Source: Pseudomonadales bacterium
GTDB taxonomy: Bacteria > Pseudomonadota > Gammaproteobacteria > Pseudomonadales > Azotimanducaceae
DNA length: 64,000 bases
Assembly (NCBI GenBank): GCA_028281885.1
Contig: JANQJA010000021.1
Location: 62,001-126,000, forward strand
Direction of reading: 5' to 3'
A program made the position numbers and the translations under genes. This document shows, one piece after another, positions 8,952-17,011 of the stretch (position 1 is its first letter; each line of letters opens with the position of its first letter). Under the pieces are notes generated by a model. That model ran no database searches. It was not told the origin of the DNA and saw only the letters and a program-made list of their open reading frames with translations.

Positions 8952-9212
8952 ATGAATATTCTGGTGCCCAATCAACTGCAGGCATATACAGGCGGGCAGT
9001 CACGGGTAACCGCTGATGGTGGCACGCTGGCGGAGGTGCTGGCGGACCTGGATACGAACTACCCGGGAATCCGTTTCCGGATGATCGATGAGCAGGACAG
9101 AATTCGCGAACACATTCGTATATTTGTCGCTGGCGAGAATGCAGCAAGCCTCGATGTGCCTGTGCCCCGCGGCGTCGAGGTACAGATTGTTGGAGCCCTC
9201 AGCGGAGGGTAA
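8952..9212 (+). CDS. MoaD/ThiS-family ubiquitin-like protein
   Basis: An 86-residue beta-grasp protein. It starts MNILVPNQLQAYTGG and ends IVGALSGG; the C-terminal Gly-Gly is the feature that MoaD, ThiS and other sulfur carriers use for adenylation and thiocarboxylation by an E1-like enzyme. It has two fewer secondary-structure elements than ubiquitin but is normal in length for MoaD. No moa, thi or E1-like gene is nearby; the partner is the Asp-box propeller gene that ends one base before this ATG. The 3' end is copied in degenerate form just downstream (9193-9275). Function is unknown; sulfur transfer or protein tagging are possible. Confidence 0.82.
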   Translation: MNILVPNQLQAYTGGQSRVTADGGTLAEVLADLDTNYPGIRFRMIDEQDRIREHIRIFVAGENAASLDVPVPRGVEVQIVGALSGG

Positions 9213-9275
9213 AAGAGCCCTCAGCGGCGGTTAGAGAGCCCTCGGCGGAAGATATAAACAAAGAGCCCTCAGCGG
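9193..9275 (+). repeat. Four degenerate copies of a 13-base unit at the 3' end of the MoaD-like gene
   Basis: The unit GAGCCCTCAGCGG occurs at 9193-9205 (inside the gene, coding its ALSGG tail), 9215-9227, 9236-9248 (one change, CGG for CAG) and 9263-9275. Spacings are 22, 21 and 27 bases. Copy 2, read in its own frame, again encodes A-L-S-G-G followed by a TAG stop, so the duplication includes the tail and stop. Copy 4 overlaps the stop codon of the convergent DUF3293 gene. Slipped-strand duplication is the simplest origin. Confidence 0.85.
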
Positions 9276-9697
9276 TCGGTGTCTGGTGTATCAGTGGTCC
9301 AGACTAGTGCCGGCACGCCGGAATTGGGGACCCAGACGTAGGCGTTCTGACCATACTTCTTTGCCAGTTCCAGTGCCTGTTCCGGTTGGATTCCCAGCAC
9401 CAGGTAGCTGTCCTCGGTCCAGCCGGAAACGGGATCCTCGCCTCGACCAACGAAATAGTTAAGCCGCAGGGCCTCGATGTCCGCCAACAGGTCGCTCTGA
9501 CGGTCATAGTTATCTTCCACGGGCAAAGGTTCGCTGCCCGGATTCCAGGCTGTCAGGAACGCGGCCGCTTCGACATTGAAACTGGCGAGCAGGATGCGGG
9601 CACCGTCATTCTGTTCGTCGATCTTCAGTCTTAGGGGCGGATCATCATCGACGATATAATCCGTCTGTCGGTATTTGTGGTTCAGCGCTGCATTCAT
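9269..9697 (-). CDS. DUF3293 domain protein
   Basis: A 142-residue cytoplasmic protein matching DUF3293: the segment AAFLTAWNPGSEPL is the typical A-x-x-TAWNP motif, followed by a charged helix (DLLADIEALRL) and later WTEDSYLVLGI and ALELAKKYGQNAYVW. The function of the family is not known. The ATG at 9695-9697 is preferred, because the upstream extension to 9832 would run through the IscR-controlled suf promoter and has no family resemblance. It converges on the MoaD-like gene. Confidence 0.75.
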   Translation of the reverse strand: MNAALNHKYRQTDYIVDDDPPLRLKIDEQNDGARILLASFNVEAAAFLTAWNPGSEPLPVEDNYDRQSDLLADIEALRLNYFVGRGEDPVSGWTEDSYLVLGIQPEQALELAKKYGQNAYVWVPNSGVPALVWTTDTPDTDR

Positions 9698-9795
9698 GGC
9701 GCGCGAGGATAGCACAGGCGGCGGTCTGGCAGGGGCCAGGGTGACCGATCCGGACGCTGTTTTTGGCCGTAAAACCCACAAAATCAGTGAGTTAA

Positions 9796-9820
9796 ATACT
9801 TGACTAAAATAGTCAGGTTT
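9796..9820 (+). promoter_or_regulatory. IscR type 1 binding site in the suf promoter
   Basis: The 25-base site has the type 1 arrangement: ATAC at the left, then TTGACT, AAAAT, AGTCAGG and TTT, giving the GACT-N5-AGTC core (9802-9814). TTGACT (9800-9805) is also a good -35 hexamer, so bound [2Fe-2S]-IscR would block the promoter; the -10 (GATGTT at 9823-9828 with a 17-base spacer) is weak. The site is 66 bases upstream of sufB. The regulator gene itself is at 45061. Confidence 0.85.
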
Positions 9821-9885
9821 GAGATGTTGCATGCCCGCGAGGGTATTGCGATGTCCTTATTAATTGAGTCGTTATTTCAGTAGCC

Positions 9886-11322
9886 ATGTCAGAGCAAATC
9901 GACAATCTGATTCAAAAAGAGTACGCGGCCGGTTTCGTCACCGAGATTGAGTCCGACACGTTGCCGCCCGGCCTCGATGAAGATGTGATCCGGTTTATCT
10001 CCGGGCGCAAGAACGAACCGGAGTGGATGCTTGCGTGGCGGCTGGAGGCCTATCGCGCGTGGCTCAAGATGGTCGAGCCAAAGTGGGCTCATGTGTCTTA
10101 TCCTGATATTGATTTCAATGCGATTTCCTATTTTTCGGCACCCAAGAGTGCGGCGGATCGCCCCAAGAGCCTTGACGAAATCGATCCTGAACTGAAAGAG
10201 ACTTACGACAAGCTGGGTATACCCCTGCATGAGCAGGAAATGCTGGCAGGCGTTGCCGTTGATGCCGTGTTCGACTCGGTGTCGGTGGCGACCACGTTTC
10301 GTGAAAAGCTGAAGGAAGCGGGCGTTATTTTCTGTTCCATCAGCGAGGCGATTCAGGAGCATCCCGACCTGGTGCGGAAATACCTGGGTTCGGTGGTTCC
10401 GCGCAAGGACAATTATTATGCGGCACTCAACAGTGCAGTATTCAGCGACGGCTCTTTCGTTTATATCCCGAAAGGGGTCAGCTGTCCGATGGAGCTGTCC
10501 ACCTACTTCCGTATCAATGAGGCCAAGACAGGACAGTTTGAGCGTACGCTGATTGTCGCGGACGAAGGCAGTCAGGTGAGCTATCTCGAAGGTTGCACGG
10601 CACCCATGCGAGACGAAAACCAGTTGCATGCAGCGGTGGTCGAACTGGTGGCGCTCGATAACGCGACGATCAAGTATTCCACTGTCCAGAACTGGTACCC
10701 GGGTGACGCTGAGGGCAGGGGCGGTATTTACAACTTTGTCACCAAGCGCGGTGTTGCGCATACCAACGCCCACATCTCCTGGACTCAGGTGGAAACCGGG
10801 TCGGCCATTACTATGAAGTATCCGAGCTGCATTCTTCGTGGCGACAATAGTGTGGGTGAGTTTTATTCCGTGGCACTCTCCAATAATCGGCAGCAGGCCG
10901 ATACCGGGACCAAGATGGTTCATCTTGGCAAGAACACCCGTTCCACGATTATTTCGAAAGGGATTTCCGCGGGTCATGGTTCCAACACCTACCGTGGACT
11001 GGTGCGGATGAATCCCGGGGCGACCGGCGCTCGCAACTATACCCAGTGCGATTCACTGTTGATTGGCGACAAGTGCGGCGCCCATACCTTCCCCTATATC
11101 GAGAGCAAGAACCCGACCGCGGTGGTCGAACATGAAGCAACCACCTCGAAAGTGAGCGACGAGCAGTTGTTCCTTTGCCAGCAGCGGGGGATCGACGCGG
11201 AGAAGGCAGTTTCGATGATTGTGAACGGTTTCTGTAAGGAAGTATTCAGGGAACTACCGATGGAATTTGCAGTAGAAGCCGGCAAATTACTCGAAGTCAG
11301 CCTGGAAGGATCAGTGGGATAG
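9886..11322 (+). CDS. sufB: Fe-S cluster assembly scaffold subunit SufB
   Basis: SufB is the scaffold subunit of the SufBC2D complex on which Fe-S clusters are built. The 478 residues match the family in length and sequence, including the N-terminal [20 protein letters not shown], the central [23 protein letters not shown] and the C-terminal [24 protein letters not shown]. The conserved cysteines occur in EGCTAP and [13 protein letters not shown]. It is the first gene of the suf operon, directly behind an IscR type 1 site. No Shine-Dalgarno sequence is seen before the ATG, so the leader may be very short or start selection may use other features. sufC starts three bases after the stop. Confidence 0.97.
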   Translation: MSEQIDNLIQKEYAAGFVTEIESDTLPPGLDEDVIRFISGRKNEPEWMLAWRLEAYRAWLKMVEPKWAHVSYPDIDFNAISYFSAPKSAADRPKSLDEIDPELKETYDKLGIPLHEQEMLAGVAVDAVFDSVSVATTFREKLKEAGVIFCSISEAIQEHPDLVRKYLGSVVPRKDNYYAALNSAVFSDGSFVYIPKGVSCPMELSTYFRINEAKTGQFERTLIVADEGSQVSYLEGCTAPMRDENQLHAAVVELVALDNATIKYSTVQNWYPGDAEGRGGIYNFVTKRGVAHTNAHISWTQVETGSAITMKYPSCILRGDNSVGEFYSVALSNNRQQADTGTKMVHLGKNTRSTIISKGISAGHGSNTYRGLVRMNPGATGARNYTQCDSLLIGDKCGAHTFPYIESKNPTAVVEHEATTSKVSDEQLFLCQQRGIDAEKAVSMIVNGFCKEVFRELPMEFAVEAGKLLEVSLEGSVG

Positions 11323-11324
11323 GA

Positions 11325-12083
11325 ATGACGGACATGCTGACAATCAAGGGCCTGAAGGCCGTCGCCGGAGATACCGAAATCCTGCAAGGTATCGACCTCA
11401 CGATTGGGCCGGGTGAGGTCCACGCCATCATGGGAACCAACGGTTCTGGCAAGAGTACCCTGGGTCACGTGCTGGCAGGCCGTGATGGCTACGCGGTGAC
11501 AGCCGGTGATGTTGATTTCCTGGGAAAAAATCTGCTCGATCTTGACCCAGAGGACCGCGCTCGCGAAGGCTTGTTCCTGGCATTTCAGTATCCCGTAGAG
11601 ATTCCGGGCGTCAGCAACATGGAGTTTTTGAAGGCCGCCGCGGATGCTCATGCCGAATATCGTGGCGACGAAGCGCCGGATGCGGTGTCCTTTATGAAGA
11701 AGGCGCGGGAACTTTGTACGGTGGCTGATATCGATCCCAGTTTCCTGAAGCGCGGCGTTAATGAAGGTTTTTCCGGTGGCGAGAAGAAGCGCAATGAGCT
11801 GCTGCAGATGATGCTGCTTGAACCGAGGCTGGCCATTCTGGACGAAACCGATTCCGGCCTGGATATCGATGCGCTCAAGGTGGTCGCCGCGGGCGTGAAT
11901 GAAATGCGTGCCGCCGACCGATCATTCATCGTCATTACCCACTACCAGCGGCTGCTCAACTACATCGAACCGGATTTTGTTCACGTATTGTCAAGGGGAA
12001 GAATCGTCAAGTCAGGTGACAAGTCCCTTGCGCTCGAACTGGAAGAGAAAGGATACGGCTGGGTCGACCAGGAGGTCGCCTGA
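11325..12083 (+). CDS. sufC: Fe-S cluster assembly ATPase SufC
   Basis: ABC-type ATPase (252 residues) that drives conformational change in SufBC2D. Walker A is GTNGSGKSTLG, the signature is GFSGGEKKRNELLQ and Walker B is LAILDETDSGLDIDAL, all in expected order. The D-loop region SGLDIDAL is the SufC variant rather than the usual ABC transporter one. It overlaps sufD by one base (TGATG), indicating coupled translation. Confidence 0.97.
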   Translation: MTDMLTIKGLKAVAGDTEILQGIDLTIGPGEVHAIMGTNGSGKSTLGHVLAGRDGYAVTAGDVDFLGKNLLDLDPEDRAREGLFLAFQYPVEIPGVSNMEFLKAAADAHAEYRGDEAPDAVSFMKKARELCTVADIDPSFLKRGVNEGFSGGEKKRNELLQMMLLEPRLAILDETDSGLDIDALKVVAAGVNEMRAADRSFIVITHYQRLLNYIEPDFVHVLSRGRIVKSGDKSLALELEEKGYGWVDQEVA

Positions 12084-13396
12084 TGGCTGACTTCATCGAA
12101 ACAGCTGCGTCGAAAGACAGCGGCCCTCCGCCAAAGTATCTGGCGGCGTGGCGGGCGGCCGGCATCGAAAGCTGGCGCCGACGGTCGCTGCCCACGCGCA
12201 AGACCGAGGCCTGGAAATACACCAACCTGCGACCACTCGAAAAGGCCGCCTATGCGGCTCGACCCGAAGCTGACGGCATTGATGAGGAAAGCCTGCGTCC
12301 GCTGATCGACATACCCGGACTTGGCGCAAATCGTCTTGTTTTTGTGAACGGAACCTATAGCGATACCCTGTCCGACTATGATTGTGCAGACGGGATGACA
12401 GTGGTGCGGTTTGCCGATGCTAACGGCAAGGACGCTGAAACCATTGCGGCCCATATCGGTCGTCTGATAGACGGGGAGCGGCATCTGTTTGCAGCTTTGA
12501 ATGACGGCTGGACCGAGGACGGCGTGTTTGTCCGGATTGAGGATCATGCGATCGTAACCACCCCATTGCACGTGGTCTGGTTGACAACGAATGCCAGTCA
12601 CCCTTTTGGCGTCGCGCAACGCCTGCTGTTGTTGGCCGGTAAAGATTGTGAGGCCAGTCTGATCGAGCATTTCGTGAGTACTGAAGATGCGCAACAGGTA
12701 TTCACCAATGGCATCACTGAGCTTCATGTCAGTGCCAACGCAAACCTTAAACATTGCCGATTACACCTGGAGCAGCCGAGCGCCGCGCATATTGGTGGTG
12801 TTCACGTCAGTCTTGACCGGGACAGCCGGCTGAACAGCTTCCATCTTGGTTTTGGCGGTGTGCTGAAGCGAATCGATGCCGTGGTTCATCACCGGGGTGA
12901 AGGCGCTCATTGCGAAATGAACGGCATCTATCTGCCAAGAGACAGTCAGCAGATTGATTACCACACGACTATTGAGCACGCGGTACCACGATGTACGACG
13001 TCAGAAACGTTTCGTGGCATCATTGCCGATCGCGGTAAAGCGGTCTTCAACGGGCGGATTCACATCCATCCCGATGCCCAGAAAACGGACGCCAGGCTCA
13101 GCAATCGCAACTTGCTGACGAGCCCGGATGCGGAAGTGGATACCAAGCCTGAACTCGAAATATATGCCGACGATGTGCAGTGCGCGCATGGGGCGACGGT
13201 GGCTCAGCTTGAAGATGATTCGCTGTTTTATTTTATGAGCCGGGGCATCAGTCGGGAGGAGGCAAAGGTCATGCTGAGCTTTGGCTTCATCAATGAACTG
13301 GTGGATCGAGTGCCGGTTCCGGCGCTCGCCGAGTATCTTCGTCCGCGGCTTGTTGCCCGGTTTTCCGATCCTGGGCTGTCGAGGCACATCCTGTGA
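12083..13396 (+). CDS. sufD: Fe-S cluster assembly subunit SufD
   Basis: SufD pairs with SufB and two SufC in the assembly complex and assists iron entry. The 437 residues contain TEAWKYTNLRPL near the N terminus and the C-terminal block HGATVAQLEDDSLFYFMSRGISREEAKVMLSFGFINEL, diagnostic of SufD and paralogous to SufB. The start overlaps the sufC stop and the stop overlaps the GTG of sufS, so this segment of the operon is fully coupled. Confidence 0.96.
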   Translation: MADFIETAASKDSGPPPKYLAAWRAAGIESWRRRSLPTRKTEAWKYTNLRPLEKAAYAARPEADGIDEESLRPLIDIPGLGANRLVFVNGTYSDTLSDYDCADGMTVVRFADANGKDAETIAAHIGRLIDGERHLFAALNDGWTEDGVFVRIEDHAIVTTPLHVVWLTTNASHPFGVAQRLLLLAGKDCEASLIEHFVSTEDAQQVFTNGITELHVSANANLKHCRLHLEQPSAAHIGGVHVSLDRDSRLNSFHLGFGGVLKRIDAVVHHRGEGAHCEMNGIYLPRDSQQIDYHTTIEHAVPRCTTSETFRGIIADRGKAVFNGRIHIHPDAQKTDARLSNRNLLTSPDAEVDTKPELEIYADDVQCAHGATVAQLEDDSLFYFMSRGISREEAKVMLSFGFINELVDRVPVPALAEYLRPRLVARFSDPGLSRHIL

Positions 13397-14637
13397 ATAC
13401 GACGGCAAGAAAAAGCCCCGCGTTCGACGTCGAGACTGTTCGCGCGGAGTTCCCGATCCTGCATCAGGAGGTAAACGGCCAGCCCCTGGTTTACCTGGAT
13501 AGTGCGGCGACGTCACAGAAGCCGAACATGGTGATCGATGCCATCAGCGATTATTACCGTGGCTATAACGCCAATGTTCATCGGGCAGCACACTACCTGG
13601 CAGATAAAGCGACGTGCGCGTTCGAAGACGCTCGCATCAAGGTCGCCGACTTCATTGGCAGCACCACACCGGAGCAGGTGATCTGGACGCGCGGTACCAC
13701 CGAAAGCATCAATCTGGTATCCAACAGTTGGGGAGGAACGCATCTGACGGAGGGTGACCGTGTGCTCGTGCCGGCGCTTGAGCACCACTCCAATATCGTA
13801 CCCTGGCAGATGGTGGCGGCGCGATGCGGCGCCCGGGTCGAGGAAATTCCGGTGACCGACGTGGGTGAAGTTGACCTTGATGCGCTGGCCAACATGCTGG
13901 ATAACCGAGTCAGGCTGGTTGCCTGCGGTCATATCTCCAACGCGCTGGGTACCGTGAATCCCGTAGAGGAGATCGTTGAACTGGGCCACGGTGTTGGCGC
14001 AATGGTACTAATCGATGGTGCCCAGGCCGTTGCCCATGCACCCATCAATGTTGAGGCGCTCGGCTGTGACTTTTATGCCTTCTCGGGCCACAAGATGTTT
14101 GGCCCCACGGGCATTGGCGTGCTCTGGGGCAAGCGAGAATTGCTGGAGGCCATGCCGCCCTGGCAGGGTGGCGGCGAGATGATCGAAACGGTCGCTTTTG
14201 CCGGCACGACCTATCAGGGTTTGCCGTACCGCTTTGAGGCAGGTACACCAGACATTGCCGGCGCCATCGGGCTGGGCGCAGCGGTGGACTTTCTGAATAG
14301 CCTGGACCGATCCGCCGTCAACACGCATGAACAGGATCTGCTGAACTACGCTGTCGAGCGCAGCGAGAACGTCGAGGGTCTGGTGCGCTATGGACGATCC
14401 CATGTGAATGCCGGGGTGCTCAGTTTCCTGCTCAGCGGTACCCATGCGGCTGATGTCGGGACGTTGCTCGATCAACAGGGGATAGCAGTTCGCACCGGAC
14501 ACCATTGCGCACAGCCGCTGATGGCCCAATATCAGGTACCAGGCACGGTGCGCGCGTCGTTTGCGCTCTATAACACCCGCGCAGAAGTTGATCGTCTATT
14601 TGAAGGATTGGAGAAGGTACGAAGCCTCTTGTTCTGA
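13393..14637 (+). CDS. sufS: Cysteine desulfurase SufS
   Basis: PLP enzyme (414 residues) that removes sulfur from cysteine as an enzyme persulfide for the SUF machinery. The PLP lysine lies in FSGHKMFGPTG, the catalytic cysteine (about residue 372) in VRTGHHCAQPL and the group II-type ending in VRASFALYNT. The start is a GTG inside the last codons of sufD (GTGA overlap). SufE, encoded at the end of the operon, would be its sulfur acceptor. It is distinct from the IscS-type desulfurase at 45546, so the genome has both classes. Confidence 0.96.
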   Translation: MNTTARKSPAFDVETVRAEFPILHQEVNGQPLVYLDSAATSQKPNMVIDAISDYYRGYNANVHRAAHYLADKATCAFEDARIKVADFIGSTTPEQVIWTRGTTESINLVSNSWGGTHLTEGDRVLVPALEHHSNIVPWQMVAARCGARVEEIPVTDVGEVDLDALANMLDNRVRLVACGHISNALGTVNPVEEIVELGHGVGAMVLIDGAQAVAHAPINVEALGCDFYAFSGHKMFGPTGIGVLWGKRELLEAMPPWQGGGEMIETVAFAGTTYQGLPYRFEAGTPDIAGAIGLGAAVDFLNSLDRSAVNTHEQDLLNYAVERSENVEGLVRYGRSHVNAGVLSFLLSGTHAADVGTLLDQQGIAVRTGHHCAQPLMAQYQVPGTVRASFALYNTRAEVDRLFEGLEKVRSLLF

Positions 14638-14663
14638 AGAGGCAGTGCTTTAAGGTGACAGTT

Positions 14664-15029
14664 ATGACGGTGGCAACATTCAACCTGACAGACACGATTA
14701 CGGTCAGTGAGACGGCCGCAAAGCATTTCGCTCAGCAGCTTGAAAGGACGGGCAAGGCGGGCGTGCGCATTTCACTGAAGGAAAGCGGCTGTTCGGGATA
14801 TATGTACACGCTCGACGAGGTGGCGGCACCGGGTGATGGTGACATCACGATGAAGCTCGATAATGGGGTTGTGATCTGTTTTGACGCGGCGCACGCAGTA
14901 GCCCTCCGTGGTACTGAAATTGACTACACCCAGGAAGGCCTCAATTACCGGCTCATCATCGAAAACCCCAATGCTGTTGATGCCTGCGGTTGTGGTGAAA
15001 GTTTCAATTTTGATTTGTCGCAAAACTGA
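14664..15029 (+). CDS. sufA: A-type Fe-S carrier SufA
   Basis: A-type (HesB/IscA-like) cluster carrier of 121 residues. The three conserved cysteines are visible in ESGCSGYMY and in DACGCGESF near the C terminus. The ATG at 14664 is preferred over the in-frame GTG at 14655 because AAGG lies eight bases upstream. It sits between sufS and sufT, so it should hand clusters from the SufBC2D scaffold to apoproteins. An ErpA-type role cannot be excluded from sequence. Confidence 0.92.
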   Translation: MTVATFNLTDTITVSETAAKHFAQQLERTGKAGVRISLKESGCSGYMYTLDEVAAPGDGDITMKLDNGVVICFDAAHAVALRGTEIDYTQEGLNYRLIIENPNAVDACGCGESFNFDLSQN

Positions 15030-15038
15030 TTCGTCATC

Positions 15039-15584
15039 ATGAGCATGAAAGCCGAACGTACGATGGTGGTGACCCAACGGGATTGTCCGGGGCGCCTGGT
15101 GCCGGTCGGCGATCCGGTCACGATTCCCAAAGATTCCTTTGTCACCATCACCCAGTCCGCTGGCGGCAACTACACGGTTGTTCACCATGGCAACATGGTC
15201 AGGGTGGATGGCGCTGATGCCGACGCTCTCGGGTTGGAGCGACTCGAACTCGAATTCGATGATCCGGGAGACGGTTTGATCCATGAAGATCTGGTATGGC
15301 AGGCGCTGGATACGGTGTTTGATCCGGAGATTCCCGTCAGCCTGCCCAGCCTTGGTCTGATCTATGAGCTTGGTATCGACCAGGAGTCCGGAACAGTTGA
15401 TATCAGGATGACGCTAACAGCACCAGGTTGCGGTATGGGGCCGGTGCTGATTGGCGATGTGCAGTCACGGGTCGGGCTGGTGCCGAACGTCCGGGATGTC
15501 AGGGTGGAGCTGGTGTTTGATCCTCCCTGGAGTCGCGAGATGATGTCTGAAGAGGCGCAGCTTGAAACCGGCATGTTCAGCTAG
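15039..15584 (+). CDS. sufT: Fe-S assembly protein SufT
   Basis: A 181-residue protein matching SufT of non-enteric SUF operons. The first 80 residues contain a TITQSAGGNYTVV motif. The rest is a DUF59/MIP18-like domain: DTVFDPEIPVSLPSLGLIYEL, a TLTAPGCGMG loop with the conserved cysteine, and VELVFDPPWSREMMSEEA. SufT is linked to Fe-S maturation when cluster demand is high. It starts nine bases after sufA and is followed four bases later by the sufE start. Confidence 0.92.
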   Translation: MSMKAERTMVVTQRDCPGRLVPVGDPVTIPKDSFVTITQSAGGNYTVVHHGNMVRVDGADADALGLERLELEFDDPGDGLIHEDLVWQALDTVFDPEIPVSLPSLGLIYELGIDQESGTVDIRMTLTAPGCGMGPVLIGDVQSRVGLVPNVRDVRVELVFDPPWSREMMSEEAQLETGMFS

Positions 15585-15588
15585 TCTT

Positions 15589-16005
15589 GTGAGCAATCCG
15601 TTCGGGACCACCATCACGGCAGACGATATCAGGGAAACGCTCGGGTTCTTCGATGCGTGGGAAGATCGCTATAAGTACATCATCGACCTGGGCAAGGAAC
15701 TGCCGCCGATGGACGATGACAAGAAGACCGACGAGCGGCTGGTCCGAGGATGTCAGAGTCAGGTCTGGATCGACACCCGTTGCGAAGGTGGTCGTTACTG
15801 GTTTGACGTTGACAGCGATGCATTCATTGTTAAAGGTCTGCTCGGCGTGGTGCTGGCCGCCTATAACGGCAAGCAGGCTGAGGATATTACGTCCTTTGAT
15901 ATCGACGCCTACTTTGAAGACCTGGATCTGATTCGCCATCTCAGCACGGCGCGTGGCAATGGATTAAAAGCGATGGTTGACCGGATCAAGGCTGAGGTCG
16001 CCTAA
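15589..16005 (+). CDS. sufE: Sulfur acceptor protein SufE
   Basis: SufE accepts sulfane sulfur from SufS and passes it to SufB. The sequence (138 residues) has LVRGCQSQVW with the sulfur-accepting cysteine, preceded by ELPPMDDDKKTDERL and followed by LLGVVLAAYNGK and LIRHLSTARGNGLKAMVDRI, the full SufE pattern. The GTG at 15589 directly after the sufT stop is chosen; the frame is open upstream but would overlap sufT by 23 bases. It is the last gene of the suf operon, with a small hairpin following at 16018. Confidence 0.92.
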   Translation: MSNPFGTTITADDIRETLGFFDAWEDRYKYIIDLGKELPPMDDDKKTDERLVRGCQSQVWIDTRCEGGRYWFDVDSDAFIVKGLLGVVLAAYNGKQAEDITSFDIDAYFEDLDLIRHLSTARGNGLKAMVDRIKAEVA

Positions 16006-16017
16006 AGACTCATCCGA

Positions 16018-16042
16018 ATGCGGCTTCTTAGCGTAACCGCAT
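16018..16042 (+). other. Six-base-pair hairpin just before the DUF1295 gene
   Basis: ATGCGG (16018-16023) and CCGCAT (16037-16042) form a perfect stem with a 13-base loop. It ends one base before the ATG at 16044, where a ribosome binding site would be expected, and is not followed by a T run. It may limit translation of the next gene or mark the end of the suf message; neither is shown. Confidence 0.4.
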
Positions 16043-16043
16043 C

Positions 16044-16916
16044 ATGAATCAGTCGTTTCAATCCATTGCCGTGATCGTTCTCTCCCTGCTCCTGGCTGGC
16101 GGCTGCGCGCTGGCAGGTTCATTCAACTCGGTCATGCTCGGTGGTCTACCCATCTTTACCTTGTGTGTATTGATCGCGTTCGGGGCGCAGTGGTTAGCGT
16201 TCGTTCCCGCATGGATCTATCGGACCGAAAGGTACTATGACCTGACTGGTAGCCTGACTTACATCAGCATCACGCTGATGTGCCTGGTACTGAACGACAA
16301 CGTCGACGCGCGAGGCATGTTGATCGGTCTTGTCATCATCATCTGGTCTGTCCGTCTGGGCGGTTTTCTGTTCTTGCGGATTCGTCGGGAGGGCGCGGAT
16401 GGCCGGTTTGATGCCATCAAGCAGAACTTCCTGCAGTTTTTGATGACCTGGACGTTACAGGGACTCTGGATCACCATGACGGCGGCGGCTGGATTTGCCG
16501 CCATGACCTCCAATACACCTGTGCCGCTGGACTACTGGGCGCTTGTCGGTGCCCTGCTCTGGGCGATGGGGTTTACGATCGAAGCGGTCTCAGACCAGCA
16601 GAAGCGTCAGTTCAGGGAAGACGCTGATAACACGGGGCGCTTCATCAATACCGGCCTTTGGGCATGGTCGCGCCACCCCAATTATTTCGGGGAGATGCTG
16701 CTCTGGCTTGGGGTGGCGGTGATCGCGCTACCTCAGCTTCAGGGTATTCAGCATCTGACGCTTGTCTCACCGTTGTTCGTGTTCTGCCTGATCTATTATG
16801 TGAGCGGTGTTCGTCTACTTGAGGACCGTGCTGATCAACGATGGGGCGATGATCCCGACTATCAGCGTTACAAGTCCGGCACCCCGGTGCTTGTGCTTTT
16901 ACCCCCTCGCCGTTGA
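16044..16916 (+). CDS. DUF1295 (steroid 5-alpha-reductase-like) membrane protein
   Basis: Integral membrane protein of 290 residues with about seven hydrophobic helices. The C-terminal signature GLWAWSRHPNYFGEMLLW and the late DPDYQRYKSGTPVLV match DUF1295, related to steroid 5-alpha-reductases and isoprenylcysteine methyltransferases. The substrate is unknown; a lipid is likely. It follows sufE by 38 bases in the same direction with a hairpin in between, so it may be co-transcribed with suf at a lower level without belonging to the pathway. Confidence 0.88.
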   Translation: MNQSFQSIAVIVLSLLLAGGCALAGSFNSVMLGGLPIFTLCVLIAFGAQWLAFVPAWIYRTERYYDLTGSLTYISITLMCLVLNDNVDARGMLIGLVIIIWSVRLGGFLFLRIRREGADGRFDAIKQNFLQFLMTWTLQGLWITMTAAAGFAAMTSNTPVPLDYWALVGALLWAMGFTIEAVSDQQKRQFREDADNTGRFINTGLWAWSRHPNYFGEMLLWLGVAVIALPQLQGIQHLTLVSPLFVFCLIYYVSGVRLLEDRADQRWGDDPDYQRYKSGTPVLVLLPPRR

Positions 16917-17011
16917 AGCGCGTTGATGCTCCTGACTTCCTAAGGGATTTCAGAGTTGATACAGTTGGCGGCCCGATTATTTAACCGCCGCAACAGAACA
17001 GAGGGACTTAA

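Noticed and set aside
9889-10977. Long antisense frame (362 residues) inside sufB
   Set aside because: It lies wholly opposite a fully conserved gene, has no recognisable motif and follows from the codon bias of sufB.
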